64,000 bases of DNA. Source: Pontibacter actiniarum (GTDB taxonomy: Bacteria > Bacteroidota > Bacteroidia > Cytophagales > Hymenobacteraceae). The DNA lies in NCBI RefSeq assembly GCF_003585765.1, contig NZ_CP021235.1, forward strand, positions 372,001-436,000, read 5' to 3'. Positions 25,194 to 33,362 of the stretch are shown here, piece by piece; position 1 is the first letter of the stretch; every line of letters begins with the position of its first letter. Under the pieces are notes generated by a model. It saw only the letters and a list, made by a program, of their open reading frames with translations, was not told the DNA's origin and made no database searches. Both the position numbers and the translations under genes were made by a program.

Positions 25194-26372
25194 ATGCAAG
25201 ATAAAAGCAAAATGCGCCTGCAGACGCACAAAGGCGATATAGAGACTGCTGTGCGAGGCCTTGGCTGGGATTGGTGTGTGGAGGATGGCTGTGCCAATTA
25301 TGTGCCGGGCGAGGCCGTTGTGTTGCCCGAAAATGAAGCTGATGCCTTACTCGAGGCTGCCGATACGCTGTACGAAATGATGGTGAACGCCATCCCCGAC
25401 GACCTGCCCGATGAGTTTCTGAAAGTGCTGGGCATACCAGAGAACCTCTGGAAAATGGTTCGCCACTCCTGGAACGATGAACGGCATTGGCATCTGTACG
25501 GCCGTTTTGATCTGGTACAAACACCGGAGGGGCCCAAGCTGCTGGAGTTTAATGCGGACACGGCTACCTCTATACCTGAAACTGCTGTGGTGCAGTGGGC
25601 GAGCTTGGCGGCGGCCGGCAAAAAAGAGGCGAAGCAGTATTCCGGTTTATACGAGGAGCTGGTAGAGCAACTGAAAACCTGGCGCATGTTGAACGATGAC
25701 CTTGCCCCTGCGCTTTTACTCACCTACATTGGCGAGAGTGCCGAAGACGAGGCTAACTGTGCTGTTATAGCACAGGCCGCAACCGAAGCTGGTTTTGATC
25801 CGCACCTTTGCCCGATAGAAAATGTAAGCGTGTCTACAGAGGGAACGGAGCGCGGCGTATGGGCGCAAGTAGCTAACGAGCAATGGCAGCAGTTTCCGTT
25901 CCTGTTTAAGCTTTTGCCCTGGGAGCAGATTGCCTGGGAAGAACCTGAACTTTGCCATAGCCTTGCCGAACTGTCTGCTACCCGAAATGTGATAGTTGCA
26001 AACCCTGCTTATACGTTGCTGTTTCAGAGCAAAGGCATGCTGGCCTGGCTCTGGAAGGCGTACCCCTACCACCCACTTCTCCTGGAAACAGACCTTACCC
26101 CGATTAGCGGCAAGTATATCCGCAAGCCATACTTTGGCCGCGAAGGACAGAGCGTGGAGGTAATGGATAAGGTGCGTGTGTTAAAAGTAGAAGGTGAGTA
26201 CGACGATCAGCAGCAAGTATACCAGCGCTGGGTGGAGTTACCTGAAGATGACAAAAACTACCAGTACCAGGCAGGCGTGTTTTGGGCAGGAGAAGGCTGT
26301 GCCATTGGCTTTAGGCGGGAGAAAGGTATTATCACTAACCTCTCGCAGTTTGTGCCGCACCTGGTAGAGTAA
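25194..26372 (+). CDS. Glutathionylspermidine synthase-like ATP-grasp ligase (YgiC/YjfC type)
   Basis: 392 residues covering only the C-terminal ATP-grasp synthetase domain of glutathionylspermidine synthase; the N-terminal amidase half is absent. Family marks are GRFDLVQTPEGPKLLEFNADTATS near residues 102-125, LFKLLPWEQIAWEE, and KYIRKPYFGREGQSV near the nucleotide site. The substrate of the stand-alone family is unknown; peptide or polyamine amidation has been suggested for it. Start at 25194 or the Met at 25212. It follows the UPF0323-like lipoprotein by 15 bp and precedes map by 26 bp. Confidence 0.85.
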   Translation: MQDKSKMRLQTHKGDIETAVRGLGWDWCVEDGCANYVPGEAVVLPENEADALLEAADTLYEMMVNAIPDDLPDEFLKVLGIPENLWKMVRHSWNDERHWHLYGRFDLVQTPEGPKLLEFNADTATSIPETAVVQWASLAAAGKKEAKQYSGLYEELVEQLKTWRMLNDDLAPALLLTYIGESAEDEANCAVIAQAATEAGFDPHLCPIENVSVSTEGTERGVWAQVANEQWQQFPFLFKLLPWEQIAWEEPELCHSLAELSATRNVIVANPAYTLLFQSKGMLAWLWKAYPYHPLLLETDLTPISGKYIRKPYFGREGQSVEVMDKVRVLKVEGEYDDQQQVYQRWVELPEDDKNYQYQAGVFWAGEGCAIGFRREKGIITNLSQFVPHLVE

Positions 26373-26398
26373 GTAAAATATAAAAGTTAAAAAGAGAC

Positions 26399-27157
26399 AT
26401 GATCATAGAGTCAGAAGCAGACCTGGAAGGAATAAAGAAAGTAAGTGAAGCCGTTGCCGTTACGCTCCGAAAAATGAGGGAGTATACCAAAGTAGGTATC
26501 ACCACTAAAGAGCTGGACGAGTATGGAAATAAAAGACTGGAAGAGTTTGGAGCCAAGTCTGCGCCTAAATCAGAGTACGATTTTCCGGGTTATACTTGCA
26601 TCAGCGTCAACAACGAGGCTGCGCATGGTATTCCTTCCGAAGACACCATTTTGAAAGAAGGCGATTTAGTAAATATTGATGTGTCTGCGGAGTTAGATGG
26701 TTTTTATGCTGATAACGGTGGCTCATTTATACTTGGCGAGGATATCAATGGGCTAAGCAAACTGGTTGATGTCTCCGTAACGGCACTGCACAAAGCACTG
26801 AGTGAAATCAAAGGCGGAAAGAAAATAGCAGAGGTTGGCCGTACCATTGAGCAGGAAGCTAAAAAGAATGGGTTCAAAGTAATTAAGAACCTGGTGGGCC
26901 ACGGCGTAGGGCGCAGCCTGCATGAGGCGCCTGACGAAATCCCGAATTTCTACGACAAAGACAACACGCAGCGGTTCCGGAAGAACAGTGTGGTAGCGGT
27001 AGAAACGTTCATCTCAACCAAAGGCAGTTATACCCGCGAAAAAGGCGACGGCTGGACCTTACTAGCTGATGAAGGTGCCTATGTAGCGCAGCACGAACAC
27101 ACCATCCTTATAACAGACGGTGAGCCCATCATCCTGACAAAGGAAAACGGCATATAA
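26399..27157 (+). CDS. map: Methionine aminopeptidase, type I
   Basis: 252-residue metalloprotease that removes the initiator methionine. The pita-bread fold residues are visible: His in NEAAHGIPS, metal Asp in NIDVSAELDGFYADNGGSF, His in VGHGVGRSLHEAP, Glu in VVAVETFIS and Glu in AQHEHTILIT. There is no zinc-finger extension. Local GC is lower than in the 16-24 kb genes. A terminator follows. Confidence 0.94.
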   Translation: MIIESEADLEGIKKVSEAVAVTLRKMREYTKVGITTKELDEYGNKRLEEFGAKSAPKSEYDFPGYTCISVNNEAAHGIPSEDTILKEGDLVNIDVSAELDGFYADNGGSFILGEDINGLSKLVDVSVTALHKALSEIKGGKKIAEVGRTIEQEAKKNGFKVIKNLVGHGVGRSLHEAPDEIPNFYDKDNTQRFRKNSVVAVETFISTKGSYTREKGDGWTLLADEGAYVAQHEHTILITDGEPIILTKENGI

Positions 27158-27186
27158 ATTTTAGTAGAGCACATTAGCAGATCTAG

Positions 27187-27225
27187 CCCGACATCCTTAA
27201 CTCAAAAGGTGTCGGGATTTTCTTT
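27187..27225 (+). terminator. Terminator after map
   Basis: Stem CCCGACA-CCTT/AAGG-TGTCGGG with one bulged base, followed by ATTTTCTTTT. Confidence 0.8.
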
Positions 27226-27240
27226 TAGCAAACCCTCCCA

Positions 27241-27270
27241 TTCATAATTCTTAATTCATAATTCTTAATT
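27241..27270. repeat. Short AT-rich tandem repeat
   Basis: Two adjacent copies of TTCATAATTCTTAA (27241-27254 and 27255-27268) lie just upstream of the nuoH promoter. Repeats of this kind are frequent between genes in Bacteroidota; no role is known. Confidence 0.6.
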
Positions 27271-27285
27271 AACTACAGTTTGCCC

Positions 27286-27293
27286 TACCTTTG
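27286..27293 (+). promoter_or_regulatory. -7 element upstream of nuoH
   Basis: A perfect TAnnTTTG (TACCTTTG), 22 bp before the nuoH ATG. The -33 region is poor. It is the likely start of the complex I transcript. Confidence 0.55.
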
Positions 27294-27314
27294 GGGTAAC
27301 AAACACAAACACGT

Positions 27315-28418
27315 ATGCTTGCTTTTCTGCTGACATTAGGTGCTCTGCTAGGGGTGGTGATTGTGCTGGCGTATGCTGAGCGCAAGGTGGCTGCTTTTAT
27401 GCAAGACCGTATGGGACCGACAGAAGCGGGGCTGCAAGGCTCGTTGCAGGCGGTAGCCGATGTGCTGAAGCTGTTGCAGAAAGAAGATATCATACCTGCT
27501 GCAGCAGACAAAAAGCTGTTCAAGCTGGCACCCATCCTGATCTTTGCGGCTGTATTCGCGGGCTTTGCCGTAATTCCATTCACACCCACTATGGTGCCAG
27601 CAGGTATCGGTATAGGTGTGTTTTACCTGTTAGCCATCGTGTCGTTGGATGTGGTTGGGTTGCTGATGGCAGGTTGGGGCTCTAATAACAAGTATGCCAT
27701 GCTGGGGGCCATGCGCTCTGTGGCGCAAATTGTGTCGTATGAGATTCCGGCTGGTTTGGCCATACTATCTGCTGTCATGATCTGCCAATCGCTGGACTTT
27801 CAGGAAATCAGCTATCAGCAGGGGGCGTTAATGAATCAGTTTCCGGGCTTGGAGTATGACATGAACTGGCTATTCGGTGTGGAGGCTTTAGGTATAAATA
27901 CTACAACCATTGGTGGCATTACTACCTGGAATATCTTTCGGGCACCTATGCTGCTGGTTAGCTTCGTGATCTATTTTATTGCCTCGCTGGCTGAAAGCAA
28001 TCGAGCTCCTTTTGACATTCCGGAAGCAGAGTCGGAGTTGGTGGCGGGTTTCCATGTGGAGTACTCGGGCTTCCGTTTTGCGGTGCTGTTTTTAGCGGAA
28101 TATAGTATGATGGTGCTGGTTTGTTTGGTTGCGGTCGTGCTGTTTTTAGGCAGCTGGAATACACCTTTACCAAACATCGGCCTTATAAGCCTAGCTTACT
28201 GGACCACCGGCACGCCCGGCGAATTATCAGGTATACTTTGGGGCATTTTCTGGCTGTTGAGCAAAACCTTCGTGCTGCTGTTTCTGCAGTTACAAATACG
28301 CTGGACTTATCCGCGCCTGCGCGTAGACCAACTCATGCACCTCTGCTGGAAAGTGCTGACACCCATTGCGCTGGGTATTGTGCTGCTGGCAGGCATCTGG
28401 CGACTATCAATGATTTAA
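27315..28418 (+). CDS. nuoH: NADH-quinone oxidoreductase subunit H
   Basis: 367 residues, about eight membrane helices; lines the quinone pocket of complex I and links the peripheral arm to the proton pumps. Conserved stretches YAERKVAAFMQDRMGP, RSVAQIVSYEIP and AESNRAPFDIPEAESELVAGFHVEYSG are all present. This is the first nuo gene of the cluster; nuoA-G are not in the window, so the complex I genes are split. A Nudix gene follows before nuoI. Confidence 0.96.
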   Translation: MLAFLLTLGALLGVVIVLAYAERKVAAFMQDRMGPTEAGLQGSLQAVADVLKLLQKEDIIPAAADKKLFKLAPILIFAAVFAGFAVIPFTPTMVPAGIGIGVFYLLAIVSLDVVGLLMAGWGSNNKYAMLGAMRSVAQIVSYEIPAGLAILSAVMICQSLDFQEISYQQGALMNQFPGLEYDMNWLFGVEALGINTTTIGGITTWNIFRAPMLLVSFVIYFIASLAESNRAPFDIPEAESELVAGFHVEYSGFRFAVLFLAEYSMMVLVCLVAVVLFLGSWNTPLPNIGLISLAYWTTGTPGELSGILWGIFWLLSKTFVLLFLQLQIRWTYPRLRVDQLMHLCWKVLTPIALGIVLLAGIWRLSMI

Positions 28419-28464
28419 GTTAGACACAAGCAAGTAGAAAGACAGGATTACTTTTATACTATAC

Positions 28465-28572
28465 TGTCATCCTGAAAGGATCTTGTGGGCGAACTAGAAT
28501 GGCTTTTATAGAGCGCAGATACCGCTCGCGGAGGTAGGGGCCCTCTTTAACCAAGACCCTTTCAGGATGACA
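28465..28572. repeat. MITE-like inverted-repeat element
   Basis: A 108-bp element with 21-bp terminal inverted repeats (left begins TGTCATCCTGAAAGG) that match at 20 of 21 positions. It encodes nothing. Its interior holds the 13-mer GGTAGGGGCCCTC, which recurs inverted at 39106-39118. It lies between nuoH and the Nudix gene. Confidence 0.7.
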
Positions 28573-28613
28573 ACAAAAAATTGGTTAAACTAATTTAGTC
28601 TCCATACTCAGCA

Positions 28614-29261
28614 ATGCACAAATTCATTGAAGTACTTAGGAAGAGATTGCAGGAACCACTACCTGGTGAAGCAGCCCATAATCTAATGGCAAGTACAACA
28701 AGGAGTAATCTCAAATTCAGGACAAAGCCTGATAGCCAGACCAAGGAGAGTGCAGTATTGATATTGTTCTATCAGGATGAAGGTAAAATTAAGTTGCCAT
28801 TGATTCTGAGACCTGTTTATGAGGGAGTGCATAGCGGCCAGATAGCCTTACCTGGAGGCAGAAGAGAAAAGGCGGATGCAGATTTCTACCAAACAGCTTT
28901 GAGAGAAGCGAAGGAAGAAATTGGTATCAACCCGGCAGATGTGACAGTTGTTGGCCACCTGAGTGATCTGTTTGTGTTTGCCAGCAACCATATGGTGCAT
29001 CCGGTGGTTGGTTATATAAACCACAAGCCAGCGTTTTTAACTGACCCCAGGGAAGTAGACCAGCTGATAGAAGTACCGCTCTCCACGTTGCTTGATAAAA
29101 GTATCAGGGGCATCACCAACATTGTAGTGTCTAGCAACATGGAGATTTCTGCACCTTACTTTGATGTGGACGGTCATACCGTGTGGGGTGCCACCGCTAT
29201 GATGTTGAGTGAGTTGCTCACTATAATTAATGAGCTGGGGGATGAAAGCCTTCCATCTTAA
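28614..29261 (+). CDS. Nudix hydrolase, CoA pyrophosphatase (NudL) type
   Basis: 215 residues. The CoA-pyrophosphatase form of the Nudix box is seen in HSGQIALPGGRREKADAD and TALREAKEEIGI (about residues 78-108). RPVYEGVHSGQ upstream is comparable with the NuCoA signature. The likely role is hydrolysis of CoA or its derivatives. The gene separates nuoH from nuoI, with a repeat element upstream and AT-richer codon use, suggesting that it was inserted into the complex I cluster. Confidence 0.82.
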   Translation: MHKFIEVLRKRLQEPLPGEAAHNLMASTTRSNLKFRTKPDSQTKESAVLILFYQDEGKIKLPLILRPVYEGVHSGQIALPGGRREKADADFYQTALREAKEEIGINPADVTVVGHLSDLFVFASNHMVHPVVGYINHKPAFLTDPREVDQLIEVPLSTLLDKSIRGITNIVVSSNMEISAPYFDVDGHTVWGATAMMLSELLTIINELGDESLPS

Positions 29262-29323
29262 AAACAGTACTTGTTTAACTGCGCCATGCGTGTTTTAACC
29301 TGCTAACCTTTTAACTTTGAAGG

Positions 29324-29926
29324 ATGAAAGAAGCTTTTCGAGCTAAAACCGGATTCTGGAGCGGCGTAAAGTCACTGGCAAGTGGCATGCGCCTGACGTG
29401 GAAGCACTTTACCGGTGCCCGAAAACGCCGTACGCCAGAGTATGTGTCGGATGAGAATTACTTTAAGCAGGCAGATGGGCTGGTAACGCTCAAGTATCCG
29501 TACGAAGCCATACCTGTGCCTGACAATGGCCGCTACCGCCTGCATAACGAGATAGATGATTGTATTGTCTGCGACCTTTGCGCTAAGATCTGCCCCGTTA
29601 ACTGCATTACCATCGAGTCGGTAAAGGCTACGGAGGACATTGACACTACCTCGGACGGCACGAAGAAGCGCCTCTACGCGCCTACCTTTGATATAGACTT
29701 AGCGAAGTGCTGCTACTGCGGCCTCTGCACCACAGTTTGCCCAACCGACTGCCTCACCATGACGCCAGTGTACGATTTCTCTGAAGTGGATATTAAAAAC
29801 ATGGTCTACCACTTCACCGACCTCACACCAGAGCAGGCAGAAGAGAAGAAGCAACAGTTTGCGAAGCAGCAGGAGGAAATGGCAGCAGCTAAAGCCGCTG
29901 CGTTGGCCGCACGAAAGCAGGGGTAA
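29324..29926 (+). CDS. nuoI: NADH-quinone oxidoreductase subunit I
   Basis: 200-residue ferredoxin-like subunit holding two 4Fe-4S clusters. Cluster motifs are Cys80-x2-Cys83-x2-Cys86-x3-Cys90-Pro and Cys129-x2-Cys132-x2-Cys135-x3-Cys139-Pro. The C-terminal ~35 residues are a charged Glu/Gln/Ala-rich helix beyond the family core. A perfect -7 box TAACTTTG (29312-29319) lies five bases before the ATG, so the start is either nearly leaderless from that box or it is chance. Confidence 0.94.
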   Translation: MKEAFRAKTGFWSGVKSLASGMRLTWKHFTGARKRRTPEYVSDENYFKQADGLVTLKYPYEAIPVPDNGRYRLHNEIDDCIVCDLCAKICPVNCITIESVKATEDIDTTSDGTKKRLYAPTFDIDLAKCCYCGLCTTVCPTDCLTMTPVYDFSEVDIKNMVYHFTDLTPEQAEEKKQQFAKQQEEMAAAKAAALAARKQG

Positions 29927-30013
29927 AGCGTCTTTCCATTTAAGAAGCAAATAGCCTCAGATACTCACAGACCCTTCGGACACTGCGAGGTCCTTACGAA
30001 ATCTAATTGATTA

Positions 30014-30547
30014 ATGTTAATGGATAACATAAACATGCTTTTTTACATCTTCGCCATACTTGCCATACTTTCCGCAGCCTACATGGTGCTAACACGCAAC
30101 CTGCTGTACGCAGGCTTTTCGCTGCTCATTACGCTGCTAAGCTTAGCCGGAATATATGTGTTGCTTTTTGCTGATTTTGTGGCCGTAACCCAGCTGATGG
30201 TTTATGTGGGAGGGGTGTTGGTGCTGATCTTGTTTGGCATTATGCTTAGCAGCCGTGTACAGGATAAGTCAGTGCTGTCGGAGAGTGTAAACAAGGTATG
30301 GGGCACAACGGTGGCAGGCCTTATACTTGTTGGCATGTGCTATACTATACTTAAATCAAACATCAGTGCGCTGCCCTGGCTGCAAACCACAGAAGTAAAT
30401 GTGCTTGGCCTGCAAAAAAGTACCGTGCAAAGTATAGGTATAAAATTGATGACGGATGTAGTAGTACCCTTTGAACTGGCCTCGCTGCTGTTGCTGATCG
30501 CCCTGATAGGTGCTGCCTATATTGCCACGGATAACCAGAAAGCGTAA
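30014..30547 (+). CDS. nuoJ: NADH-quinone oxidoreductase subunit J
   Basis: 177 residues with five membrane helices; membrane-arm subunit of complex I. ADFVAVTQLMVYVGGVLVLILFGIML is the conserved helix of the family. Possible starts are 30014, 30020 and 30035, the last giving MLFYIFAILAIL, the usual beginning. It ends 2 bp before nuoK. Confidence 0.92.
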   Translation: MLMDNINMLFYIFAILAILSAAYMVLTRNLLYAGFSLLITLLSLAGIYVLLFADFVAVTQLMVYVGGVLVLILFGIMLSSRVQDKSVLSESVNKVWGTTVAGLILVGMCYTILKSNISALPWLQTTEVNVLGLQKSTVQSIGIKLMTDVVVPFELASLLLLIALIGAAYIATDNQKA

Positions 30548-30549
30548 CC

Positions 30550-30864
30550 ATGGAAGCTGTCCCTTTAGAACATATCTTACTGCTAGGTGCTGTACTGTTT
30601 AGCCTCGGTATCCTGGCCGTTATTTCTAAACGCCATGCCGTGGTGGTGCTGATGGGAATTGAACTGATCTTTAACGCAGCTAACCTGAACCTGGTAGCTT
30701 TCAGCCGTTATGACCCGTCGCTGTTGCAGGGGCAAATGTTCTCGCTGTTCGTGATTGTAGTGGCTGCAGCCGAGGCAGCCGTTGCGCTGGCTATTGTGCT
30801 GCGGGTATACCAATACTTTAAAACGGCCAACCTAAACGAAATTGTTAGCCCCGAAAATAAATAG
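30550..30864 (+). CDS. nuoK: NADH-quinone oxidoreductase subunit K
   Basis: 104 residues, three helices; antiporter-like (MrpC-type) subunit of complex I. The key glutamates are visible in LMGIELIFNAANLNLVAFSR and VVAAAEAAVALAIVL. Length is standard. It starts 2 bp after nuoJ. Confidence 0.95.
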   Translation: MEAVPLEHILLLGAVLFSLGILAVISKRHAVVVLMGIELIFNAANLNLVAFSRYDPSLLQGQMFSLFVIVVAAAEAAVALAIVLRVYQYFKTANLNEIVSPENK

Positions 30865-30927
30865 CACCTGCTGCGCTCTTAATCTCCTCTAAACAATAGG
30901 TATTAATTTTAGGCAATATATGTAACT

Positions 30928-33156
30928 TTGCCCGCTGTTAGCCAGCAGCAGCTACTAACATCAGAAACTGTAATCGATTTTGCTTTGGAGCTATCCGACC
31001 TATTACAGCCTTTGGCAGGCACACCCGAAACCGCAACCGCTCTGGTTGTGCTGTTACTGCCGCTGTTAGGTTTTCTGATTTTGTACCCGTTCGGCAAACG
31101 CTTCCCACGCCATGGCGATTGGTTAAGTATAGGCTTAACAGCCATAGCTTTTATACTATCAGCATGGCTCTTTACCCAAACCTGGAACACAGCCACTTAT
31201 CACAGTCGAGTTACCTGGTTTAGCTTACCGGGCAGCTCCTTAACTCATTTTACAGCCGGCGTGCTGCTTGATAACCTGACGGTGCTCATGCTGTTCATCG
31301 TTACATTTATATCCCTGTTGGTGCAGCTATTCTCAGTTGGGTATATGCACGGCGACAGGGGCTATAGCCGCTATTTTGCTTACCTGGGGCTATTTACCTT
31401 TAGCATGTTAGGTATTGTGCTGGTTGATAACCTGCTGCTGCTTTTCATGTTCTGGGAGTTGGTAGGCCTCTCCTCATACCTGCTGATTGGCTTCTGGTTT
31501 AAAAAGCCTGCAGCTGTTGCAGCGAATAAAAAAGCATTCCTCATAAACCGCATTGGTGATATAGGGCTACTGCTTGGCCTGTTTGCCTTTTATACTTACT
31601 TCCGCACGTTCGACCTGGAGACACTACGCCTTTTGATTGGCAACGGCACCTGGGACAGTGGTAGTTTTATCGCTACTTACACTTTAAACGGGCAGGACTG
31701 GCAGGTAGAGCTAGGGCCGATTTTCCTGACAATGGCAGGACTGGGGCTGTTTATGGGTTGTGTAGGTAAGTCTGCTCAGTTCCCCTTACAAGTGTGGCTG
31801 CCCGATGCGATGCAGGGGCCAACTCCGGTTTCAGCACTGATACATGCCGCAACTATGGTGGCAGCCGGTGTATACTTGGTGGCCCGTTGCTATGCCTTTT
31901 TTACGCCGCAGGCGCTGGTGGTGATAGCAGTAGTTGGAGCCGTGACAGCCTTAGTGGGAGCCTTGGTGGCCCTTACGCAAAACGATATCAAAGCTGTACT
32001 CGCTTTCTCTACCATTTCACAGCTAGGGTATATGGTGATGGGAATGGGCACAGGCGCACACGATGCTGCCTTGTTCCATCTGGCAACACATGCCTTTTTC
32101 AAAGCAGCGCTGTTCTTAAACTCTGGCATCATCATTCATGCTATGCACCGTGGTTTGCACCGCCACCACCTGCACCTGGATGCGCAGGATATCCGCAACA
32201 TGGGCGGCCTGCGCAAAGCGATGCCGCTTACGTTTTATACTTATTTGTTAGCTACGGCGGCACTTGTAGGTCTTCCCTTATTCTCGGGTTTTCTTTCTAA
32301 AGACGCTATCCTTTCCGGCAGTTGGGCCTGGGCACAAACCATGAGTGCACATGGCAGCAGCTTCTTATATATCGTGCCGATTATTGGGTTTACGGTGGTG
32401 CTGCTGACGGCTTTTTACATGGCGCGTCACATGTGGTTTATCTTCTTTGGTGAGTTTAGAGCTCCTTTTAGTGTGCAGGATTTACGATTGAAAGTAGGGC
32501 AGGAGGTAGAGCATGTGATGGCGCTGCCGGTTATCTTATTGGCTATACTTTCCCTGGGCATTTTCTTCTCCCTGAACCCGCTAAATTTTGGAAGCAGTTG
32601 GCTCATGCAAGGTATAAGTCTGGATAAACTAAATGGTTCAGCTATACTTTCAGGCGCCCTGCTACAGGCCGTAAAGGCACAGGACGCGGCAAACCATACT
32701 CTGCATATTGTTTTCGGGGTGCTGTCTACCTTATTAGGGATAGCAGGAATTAGCTGGGCTATCCTGAAGTATAAAAGCAGAAGCTCGCAACAGCTACAGC
32801 AGGAAGCGCCACGCAGCAGAATAGCTGTTCTGTCGCACAACCACTTCCGGTTAAACGAGCTTTACCATAAAGCCTTTGTGCAGCCGACGCTGCTGTTAGG
32901 CAAAGGCCTTTACCGCACCGACAAGCGGGTAATTGACTACACCCTCGACAACGGCAGCAAAATCCTGGTAATCCTGGCAAAGATCGTCGCCTGGTTCGAC
33001 CGTTGGGTAGTGGATGGGCTGGTGTGGCTGGTCGGGGCGCTATCGAAAGTGCTGGGGCGCGTTGGACGAGGCTTTCAGAACGGAAAGGTGCAGAGCTACT
33101 ACGCCTACTCTTTATTCGGATTTATTTTACTTCTGCTATATATCATCCTGTTTTGA
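30928..33156 (+). CDS. nuoL: NADH-quinone oxidoreductase subunit L
   Basis: 742 residues, antiporter-like proton-pumping subunit with a long C-terminal lateral helix. Conserved marks are FWELVGLSSYLLIGFWF, GKSAQFPLQVWLPDAMQGPTPVSALIHAATMVAAG and the lysine-containing helices. There is no ATG start: the frame opens with a TTG at 30928 that lies inside a perfect -7 box TAACTTTG (30923-30930). A TTG at 30985 is another option. GC rises noticeably in the last ~300 bp, towards the level of nuoM. Confidence 0.93.
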   Translation: MPAVSQQQLLTSETVIDFALELSDLLQPLAGTPETATALVVLLLPLLGFLILYPFGKRFPRHGDWLSIGLTAIAFILSAWLFTQTWNTATYHSRVTWFSLPGSSLTHFTAGVLLDNLTVLMLFIVTFISLLVQLFSVGYMHGDRGYSRYFAYLGLFTFSMLGIVLVDNLLLLFMFWELVGLSSYLLIGFWFKKPAAVAANKKAFLINRIGDIGLLLGLFAFYTYFRTFDLETLRLLIGNGTWDSGSFIATYTLNGQDWQVELGPIFLTMAGLGLFMGCVGKSAQFPLQVWLPDAMQGPTPVSALIHAATMVAAGVYLVARCYAFFTPQALVVIAVVGAVTALVGALVALTQNDIKAVLAFSTISQLGYMVMGMGTGAHDAALFHLATHAFFKAALFLNSGIIIHAMHRGLHRHHLHLDAQDIRNMGGLRKAMPLTFYTYLLATAALVGLPLFSGFLSKDAILSGSWAWAQTMSAHGSSFLYIVPIIGFTVVLLTAFYMARHMWFIFFGEFRAPFSVQDLRLKVGQEVEHVMALPVILLAILSLGIFFSLNPLNFGSSWLMQGISLDKLNGSAILSGALLQAVKAQDAANHTLHIVFGVLSTLLGIAGISWAILKYKSRSSQQLQQEAPRSRIAVLSHNHFRLNELYHKAFVQPTLLLGKGLYRTDKRVIDYTLDNGSKILVILAKIVAWFDRWVVDGLVWLVGALSKVLGRVGRGFQNGKVQSYYAYSLFGFILLLLYIILF

Positions 33157-33362
33157 TGTTAATTTCGCGATCAGGATTTTCAGGATTAAAAGATTGGCAG
33201 GATTTAGGGAAATATTACATCAATGCTTAGCTAGCAGAAGGTGTTAACAGCTAAACAAGACAGTACTTTGAAAATCCTGCGCAAGTGTATCAATCATAAA
33301 AGGAAAAGTCTTGTGTCTTGATACCTGATACTTGTGTCTAAAAAAGACTGTGTCTCATAAAC
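33157..33362. repeat. Intergenic repeat-like DNA between nuoL and nuoM
   Basis: 206 bp with short direct repeats of the type TCAGGAT (33172-33213, spaced about 10-20 bp) and an AGTCTTGTGTCT motif at 33307-33318 that recurs inverted at 43805-43816. No gene. The spacing is unusual inside a nuo operon. Confidence 0.5.
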
